Shown here piece by piece: positions 59,626 through 64,000 of a stretch of DNA of 64,000 nt. The translations under genes were made by a program, and so were the position numbers. Source of the DNA: PALSA-505 sp963702235 (GTDB taxonomy: Bacteria > Actinomycetota > Actinomycetes > Streptosporangiales > Streptosporangiaceae); contig CAVPBZ010000010.1 of assembly GCA_963702235.1 (NCBI GenBank), positions 46,030 to 110,029 on the forward strand. Reading direction: 5' to 3'. A model generated the notes under the pieces. It ran no database searches. It was given only the letters and a program-made list of their open reading frames with translations, and was not told the origin of the DNA. Numbering within the stretch: position 1 is the stretch's first letter; every line of letters starts with the position of its first letter.

Positions 59626-60258
59626 CTACCCGACGCCCTCGCCTGAGCGTTCCAGGACGCGGAGCGAGCCCTCGTGGCGGACCTCGGTGAACGCGCCGGA
59701 GGCCAGCGCCCGCTGGTAGATGCGGTACGGCGGCCGGCCGCCGTCGGCCGGGTCGGGGAACACGTCGTGAATGGCGAGCGCCCCGCCGCGGGCCAGGTGC
59801 GGCGCCCAGCCCTGGTAGTCGGCCGCCGCGGCCGCGTCGGTGTGCCCGCCGTCGATGAACAGCATGCCGAGCCGCGCACCCCAGAGCCTGGCGACGTCGG
59901 CGGATCTGCCGACGATCGCGATCACGCTGTCCTCCAGGCCGGTCGTGGCCAGCGTGGACCGGAAATGCGGCAGCGTGTCAAGCCGTCCCGCCCGCGGGTC
60001 CACGAGCTCCGGGTCGTGATACTCCCAGCCGGGCTGGTTCTCCTCCGAGCCGCGGTGATGATCGACCGTGATCACGAACTGGCCGGCGGCGCGGGCCGCC
60101 GCGGCCAGGTAGATGGTGGACTTGCCGCAGTAGGTGCCGACCTCGAGGATCGGGCCGACGCTGGCGTACCGGGCCGCGGTCTCGTGCAGCGCCAGGCCCT
60201 CGGCCGCCGGCATGAAGCCCCTGGCCGCCTCGGCCGCCTTGACCAGCTCCGCGTCCAC
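59626..60258 (-). CDS. Class I SAM methyltransferase, Methyltransf_24/CmcI-like
   Basis: 210 residues from GTG 60258, nine bases after GGGAGGG on the minus strand. Core: PILEVGTYCGKSTIYLAAAA (SAM loop), FVITVDHHRGSEENQPGWEY, VIAIVGRSADVARLWGARLG, MLFIDGGHTDAAAAADYQGW (catalytic Asp/His-like) and HDVFPDPADGGRPPYRIYQR. Similar proteins methylate hydroxyls of natural products or rhamnose. Convergent with the prenyltransferase-like gene, divergent from the ferredoxin. Confidence 0.92.
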   Translation of the reverse strand: MDAELVKAAEAARGFMPAAEGLALHETAARYASVGPILEVGTYCGKSTIYLAAAARAAGQFVITVDHHRGSEENQPGWEYHDPELVDPRAGRLDTLPHFRSTLATTGLEDSVIAIVGRSADVARLWGARLGMLFIDGGHTDAAAAADYQGWAPHLARGGALAIHDVFPDPADGGRPPYRIYQRALASGAFTEVRHEGSLRVLERSGEGVG

Positions 60259-60333
60259 CGCGCCTTTCCCTCCCGGATGCCGGTACCGCCCGGATATGGT
60301 GGCGCCATCCGCGACGATGAAAGGCGGCCAGAG

Positions 60334-60537
60334 ATGAGGGTACGCGTCGACTACGACCTGTGCGAGGCGAACGCCGTGTGCGCCGGCCTGGTGCCGCAGG
60401 TCTTCGAGGTGGACGACGACGACAACTTGTTCATCCTGGCCGAGGAGGTGCCCGCGGAGCTGGCAGCCCAGGTCAGGCACGCCGTCGCGTCCTGCCCGAA
60501 GGCGGCGCTGTCGCTGGCGGACGAGCCCGGCGCCTGA
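60334..60537 (+). CDS. [3Fe-4S] ferredoxin, P450-partner type
   Basis: 67 residues from ATG 60334. MRVRVDYDLCEANAVCAGLV has two cysteines spaced C-x5-C, and VASCPKAALSL carries the third, C-P; the middle Cys of a [4Fe-4S] cluster is missing (Ala), so a [3Fe-4S] cluster is expected. VPQVFEVDDDDNLFIL is the usual acidic centre. Such ferredoxins give electrons to cytochromes P450, but no P450 gene lies in the window. Confidence 0.93.
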   Translation: MRVRVDYDLCEANAVCAGLVPQVFEVDDDDNLFILAEEVPAELAAQVRHAVASCPKAALSLADEPGA

Positions 60538-60548
60538 CCGGCAGGCCG

Positions 60549-61577
60549 CTACCCGGCGGCGTCCACCTGGGACCCGCCGGCGTCCTCGATGGTCCACGAC
60601 GCCGACACGCTGCCCTGCTTGGCCAGCACCTCGCCGCGGCGGGTGAGCACGGTGAGCAGCGGCCCGGCCGCGCTGTCGGTGGCCGCCGCTACCTGCGCGA
60701 CCCCCGCGTACTCGGTGGTCCAGCGCCCCGACAGGGTTCCCTGCCTGGCCACCATCTCGCCGCCGGTGGTCAGCACCGCGAGCAGCGGCCCGTGCGTGCC
60801 GTCGGTGGCCACCGCCACCTGCGACACCCCGGCGAACTCCGGCGTCCAGCCCCCGGTCAGGCTGCCCTGCTTGGCCAGCACCTTATGGTCGCGGGTCAGC
60901 ACCGCGAGCAGCGGCCCGTGGGTCGTGTCGCTGGCCGCAGCCAGCTGCGACGCCCCGGCGTACTCGAACGTCCACGGCCCCGCCAGGCCGCCCTGCTTGG
61001 CCAGCACCCGGCCGTCCCTGGTCAGCACCGCGAGCATCGGCCCGCGCTTGCTGTCGCTGGCCACCGCGACCTGCGAGACCCCCGCGTACTCGAATGTCCA
61101 CGGCCCGGTCAGGCTGCCCTGCTTGGCCAGCACCCGGCCGCCCCTGGTCAGCACCGCGAGCAGCGGCCCGCGCCTGCTGTCGCTGGCCATCGCCAGCTGC
61201 GCCACCCCGGCGTACTCGAATGTCCACGGCCCGGTCAGGCTGCCCTGCTTGGCCAGCACCCGGCCGCCCCTGGTCAGCACCGCGACCAGCGGCCCGTGCC
61301 TGCTGTCACTGGCCACCGCCAGCTGCGCCACCCCGGCGTACTCCGACGTCCACGGCCCCGCCAGGCTGTCCCGCTTGGCCAGCACCTTGCCGCCCTGGCC
61401 CAGCACCCCGATCACCGGCGGAGCAGAGGCGACCGGGCTGGCGTGCCGGTGCTCGGTGGTGGCCCCGGCCGGGGTGCCGGCCGTCCACCGGTGGAAGGAG
61501 AAAAGGATGGCGACGCACCCCGCCGATACGCCTAATGCCGCCGCCGTGATGCCCATCGCCTTGCGAGCCGCTACCAT
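60549..61577 (-). CDS. Exported 42-residue-repeat protein, predicted seven-bladed propeller (A)
   Basis: 342 residues. An N-terminal hydrophobic helix (ITAAALGVSAGCVAILFSF) exports or anchors it. From residue 53 there are seven units of about 42 residues: VLAK-Q-G-S-L-x-G-P-W-T-x-E-Y-A-G followed by V(A/S)Q(V/L)AVASD and GPLLAVLTRGG. The first unit lacks its beginning (PPVIGVLGQGG only) and the last lacks its end (SQVDAAG), so N- and C-terminal pieces complete one blade, the velcro closure of beta-propellers. Ligand unknown; similar folds bind sugars. Tandem paralogue of the next gene, 57 bases away. Confidence 0.85.
   Translation of the reverse strand: MVAARKAMGITAAALGVSAGCVAILFSFHRWTAGTPAGATTEHRHASPVASAPPVIGVLGQGGKVLAKRDSLAGPWTSEYAGVAQLAVASDSRHGPLVAVLTRGGRVLAKQGSLTGPWTFEYAGVAQLAMASDSRRGPLLAVLTRGGRVLAKQGSLTGPWTFEYAGVSQVAVASDSKRGPMLAVLTRDGRVLAKQGGLAGPWTFEYAGASQLAAASDTTHGPLLAVLTRDHKVLAKQGSLTGGWTPEFAGVSQVAVATDGTHGPLLAVLTTGGEMVARQGTLSGRWTTEYAGVAQVAAATDSAAGPLLTVLTRRGEVLAKQGSVSASWTIEDAGGSQVDAAG
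60555..61418 (-). repeat. 126-bp tandem coding repeats, array A
   Basis: Six full and one partial 126-bp units; for example the motif around CGTACTCGAATG recurs at 61085 and 61211, exactly 126 apart. Units in the middle are almost identical over 40 bases, a hotspot for copy-number change. Confidence 0.85.
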
Positions 61578-61634
61578 CGTCCCCCCTTGTGGCCCTCAGA
61601 TCCCGGGTACGGCCTTCCGGCCCGGGTCGCCCCG

Positions 61635-62609
61635 CTACCCGGCATCAGCAACCTGGGACACGCTGCTGAGCTGGCTCGTCCACGGCCCGGTCAGGCTGCC
61701 CTGCTTGGCGAGCGCCTGGCCGCCGGCCTTGGCCAGCACCGTGATCAGCGGCCCGCTCGTGTCGTCGCTGGCCACCGCGACCTGGGTCGCCCCGCTGTAC
61801 TCGGTCGTCCAGCCGCCCACCAGGCTGCCCTCCTTGGCCAGCACCGTGCCGCCCTTGGTCAGCACCGCGATCAGCGGGCCGTTCGTGCCGTCGCTGGCCA
61901 CCGCCAGCTTGGCCACGCCGCTGCGCTCGCTGGTCCACGGCGCTATCAGGCTGCCCTGCTTGGCCAGCACCTGCCCGGCCGTGGTCAGCACCGCGATCAG
62001 CGGGCCGTGCGCGCCGTCGCCGGCGACCGCGAACTGCGACAACCCGGTGTACTCAGTGGTCCACGGCCCGTTCAGGCTGCCCTGCTTGGCCATCAGCGTG
62101 CCGGCCGTGGTCAGCACCGCGATCAGCGGGCCGTTCGTGACGTCGCTGGCCACCGCGAACTGCGACACCCCGGTGAGCTCGGTCGTCCACGGCCCGTTCA
62201 GGCTGCCCTCCTTGGCCATCAGCGTGCCGCCCGTGGTCAGCACTGCGACCAGCGGCCCGTTCGTGGCATCGCTGGCCACCGCGACCTGGGACGCCCCGGT
62301 GAGCTCGGTCGTCCAGCCGCCCACCAGGTTGCCCTGCTTGGCCAGCACCGTGCCGGCCCTGGTCAGCACCGCGACCAGCGGGCCGTTCGTGCCGTCGCTG
62401 GCCACCGCCAGCCTGGCCACCCCGGTGTGCTCGTTGGTCCACGGCGCTATCAGGCTGCCTTCCTTGACCAGCGCCTTCCCCGCGGTCAGCACGCCGATCA
62501 CCAGAGGGGCGGGCGTGGCTGCCGATGCGGTGCCGGCGGCGGCGGCGCACCCCAGTGATAGCGCTAATACGGCTCCTGCGCCCCTGATCGCCGTGCGGAC
62601 AGTTGCCAT
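61635..62609 (-). CDS. Exported 42-residue-repeat protein, predicted seven-bladed propeller (B)
   Basis: 324 residues with a cleavable signal peptide (GAVLALSLGCAAAAGTASA-A). The mature part begins with PLVIGVLTAG and then shows seven repeats such as LMAKEGSLNGPWTTELTGVS followed by QFAVASDVTNGPLIAVLTT. Its register is the same as in protein A: a split blade is completed by both ends. Repeats within B are more like each other (TNGPLI, WTTELTG) than like A, so each array seems to evolve by internal exchange. Both are in one direction, probably one transcript with the aminotransferase region separate. Confidence 0.85.
   Translation of the reverse strand: MATVRTAIRGAGAVLALSLGCAAAAGTASAATPAPLVIGVLTAGKALVKEGSLIAPWTNEHTGVARLAVASDGTNGPLVAVLTRAGTVLAKQGNLVGGWTTELTGASQVAVASDATNGPLVAVLTTGGTLMAKEGSLNGPWTTELTGVSQFAVASDVTNGPLIAVLTTAGTLMAKQGSLNGPWTTEYTGLSQFAVAGDGAHGPLIAVLTTAGQVLAKQGSLIAPWTSERSGVAKLAVASDGTNGPLIAVLTKGGTVLAKEGSLVGGWTTEYSGATQVAVASDDTSGPLITVLAKAGGQALAKQGSLTGPWTSQLSSVSQVADAG
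61641..62507 (-). repeat. 126-bp tandem coding repeats, array B
   Basis: Six full and one partial units of about 126 bp (one unit with an extra codon), related to array A at the protein level and more distantly in DNA. Confidence 0.8.
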
Positions 62610-62703
62610 GGCTCCCCCTGTGCCCTCCTGGGTGGCCGGCCCCGCAGAGCCGGTTCAGTAGATAGACGCTCAGCCAAGGCGGCCGGATGACCGGGACACG
62701 AAG

Positions 62704-63864
62704 CTACATCGTTCCGGTACGCAGCCTGGCCAGCCGGGATAGCGCATCCTCGAGCACCTCGATGCGCTTGCAGAACGCGAACCGCACCTGGCTGCGGCCG
62801 GCCTGCTTGTCGTCGTAGAACACCGCGCTCGGCACGGCGACGACCCCGGCGCGGCGCGGCAGGTCACGGCAGAACGCCACCCCGTCGGTCTCGCCGAGCG
62901 GCCGGATGTCGGTCGTGACGAAGTAGGTCCCGGCGGGCCGGTACACCTCGAAGCCGACCGCGGCCAGCCCGGCCGACAGCAGGTCACGCTTGCGGCGCAG
63001 GTCGTCCCGCAGGCCGCGGAAGTAGGTGTCGGGCAGCCGCAGCGCCTCGGCCACCGCGTACTGGAACGGGCCGCCGCTGACGTAGGTGAGGAACTGCTTG
63101 ACCGTCTTGACCGCGGTCACCAGCTCGGCGCTGGCCATCACCCAGCCGATCTTCCAGCCGGTGAAGGAGAACGTCTTGCCCGCCGAGCTGATCGTCACCG
63201 TGCGCTCAGCCATCCCGGGCAGCGAGGCGATCGGCACGTGCTCACCGTCGAACACCAGGTGCTCGTACACCTCGTCGGTGACCACGAGCAGGTCCCGGGA
63301 GCAGGCAATCTCGGCGACGGCGGCCAGTTCGGCCCGGCTGAGCACGGCCCCGGTGGGGTTGTGCGGCGTGTTCAGCAGGATGAGCCTGGTCCGCGGCGTG
63401 ACCGCCGCCCGCAGCGCGCCGGTGTCCAGGCGGAAGTCCGGCGGCCGCAGCGTGACCGGCACCCGGACGCCGCCGGCCATCGCGATGCAGGCCGCGTAGG
63501 AGTCGTAGTACGGCTCCAGCGCGATGACCTCATCGCCGGGCTCGACCAGCGCGAGCAGCGCCGCCGCGATCGCCTCGGTCGCGCCGGCCGTCACGAGGAT
63601 CTCGCTGGCGGGATTGTAGTCGAGTCCGTAGCAGCGCTTCTGGTGCCAGGCGATCGCGTTGCGCAGCTCGGGAATGCCCGGCCCAGGCGGGTACTGGTTG
63701 CCCCGGCCGGCCAGGATCGCGTCGGCCGCGAGCTGGGCGATCTCCCGCGGGCCGTCGGCATCGGGGAAGCCCTGGCCGAGGTTGACCGCCCCCGTCTCGG
63801 TGGCCAGCGCCGACATCTCGGCGAAGATCGTGGTACCCATCCCGGCGAGCCTGCGGTTGAGCAA
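62704..63864 (-). CDS. PLP-dependent aminotransferase, class I/II (DapC/KAT-like)
   Basis: 386 residues. Fold-type I: NLGQGFPDADGPREIAQLAA, NQYPPGPGIPELRNAIAWHQ, VTAGATEAIAAALLALVEPG (PLP phosphate), NTPHNPTGAVLSRAELAAVA, VVTDEVYEHLVF (Asp to PLP N) and SSAGKTFSFTGWKIGW with the Schiff-base lysine. Family includes actinobacterial N-succinyldiaminopimelate aminotransferase DapC and kynurenine/glutamine transaminases; the sequence alone does not decide. The following gene on the other strand starts a nitrilase-family protein, which in the KAT group would be omega-amidase, a suggestive pairing. Confidence 0.9.
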   Translation of the reverse strand: MLNRRLAGMGTTIFAEMSALATETGAVNLGQGFPDADGPREIAQLAADAILAGRGNQYPPGPGIPELRNAIAWHQKRCYGLDYNPASEILVTAGATEAIAAALLALVEPGDEVIALEPYYDSYAACIAMAGGVRVPVTLRPPDFRLDTGALRAAVTPRTRLILLNTPHNPTGAVLSRAELAAVAEIACSRDLLVVTDEVYEHLVFDGEHVPIASLPGMAERTVTISSAGKTFSFTGWKIGWVMASAELVTAVKTVKQFLTYVSGGPFQYAVAEALRLPDTYFRGLRDDLRRKRDLLSAGLAAVGFEVYRPAGTYFVTTDIRPLGETDGVAFCRDLPRRAGVVAVPSAVFYDDKQAGRSQVRFAFCKRIEVLEDALSRLARLRTGTM

Positions 63865-63919
63865 GGGTCGGTTGACCCGGCAATGACATCACGCCGGCGG
63901 CGGAGGTTACCATTCGGGC

Positions 63920-64000
63920 ATGCGCGTCGCCGTCTGCCAAATCCCGGTCAGCGCCGATCCCGTCGTCAACCTCGACCGGGTGCGGGCCGCCCTGTCCGAG
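63920..64000 (+). CDS. Carbon-nitrogen hydrolase (nitrilase superfamily), 5' end only
   Basis: First 27 codons from ATG 63920: MRVAVCQIPVSADPVVNLDR and on, the opening beta strand of nitrilase-superfamily amidases (R-V-A-x-x-Q-x-P-V-x-x-D). The gene runs out of the window. Divergent from the aminotransferase with 55 bases between starts. Confidence 0.75.
   Translation, partial: MRVAVCQIPVSADPVVNLDRVRAALSE

Noticed and set aside
60555..62507. Regular repeats considered as CRISPR or satellite
   Set aside because: The period of 126 bp is a multiple of three, units are coding and not separated by unique spacers.
60589..62661. 690-codon plus-strand frame across the repeat proteins
   Set aside because: It crosses two genes and the gap between them; the minus-strand proteins have signal peptides and coherent repeats.

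Overview
The window is about 70% GC, with tightly packed genes on both strands, many GTG starts and frequent 4-base stop/start overlaps (ATGA, GTGA). The gene content is actinobacterial: a maltokinase-glgB pair of the GlgE pathway, a SARP regulator, DUF397/Scr1-type XRE modules, a Methyltransf_19 methyltransferase, a 13E12-type HNH protein, LigD polymerase and a [3Fe-4S] ferredoxin. A filamentous, soil-type actinomycete (Streptosporangiales- or Streptomyces-like) is the best guess; no rRNA or tRNA is present to confirm it.

Layout. 1-9.3 kb: end of a maltokinase gene and glgB; a TetR gene with twin operators coupled to a frameshifted AMP-forming ligase; a serine hydrolase; two short-chain dehydrogenases divergent from a second TetR; a coiled-coil protein. 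9.3-14.3 kb: phosphoesterase, a frameshifted MFS transporter, a Nudix-NYN fusion, SppA coupled to a flavin reductase. 14.4-18 kb: methyltransferase/DUF397, XRE/DUF397 and an ATPase, with a shared operator-like palindrome in front of the last two units. 18-20.3 kb: hutI and a decayed two-component system. 20.3-26.5 kb: an M20 peptidase, GntR, hydrolase and permease operon, then a broken GH15 gene. 26.5-33 kb: a TetR and a likely catabolic operon (permease, enoyl-CoA hydratase, metallo-hydrolase, acyl-CoA ligase, amidohydrolase) with a shared palindromic operator. 33-37 kb: 13E12 protein, a secreted seven-motif propeller, and a head-to-head hydrolase/TetR pair that has lost both N-termini. 37-46.6 kb: one co-directional block on the minus strand: a ProU/OpuC-type ABC transporter, a lipoprotein, a secreted protein, hutU, an M20-type amidohydrolase and hutF. 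46.9-53.3 kb: LigD polymerase, a SARP regulator and a hydrolase-glycosyltransferase fusion preceded by SARP-like 11-bp direct repeats. 53.4-60.5 kb: methyltransferase, VIT-family transporter, GDP-mannose dehydratase, glycosyltransferase, methyltransferase, a frameshifted alpha/alpha-barrel protein, a second methyltransferase and a ferredoxin. 60.5-64 kb: two tandem 42-residue-repeat propellers, an aminotransferase and the start of a nitrilase-family gene.

Two themes stand out. First, several regulators have operator-like repeats in their own and neighbouring promoters (TetR at 26.6 kb, XRE at 15.7 kb, TetR at 4.5 kb, SARP at 47.9 kb), so regulon membership can be predicted from sequence. Second, unusually many genes are broken: four by 1-2 base indels, one by a roughly 40-base deletion, a two-component pair by large internal deletions, and a divergent pair by loss of the region between them. 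The small indels may be assembly errors; the deletions look more like real decay.
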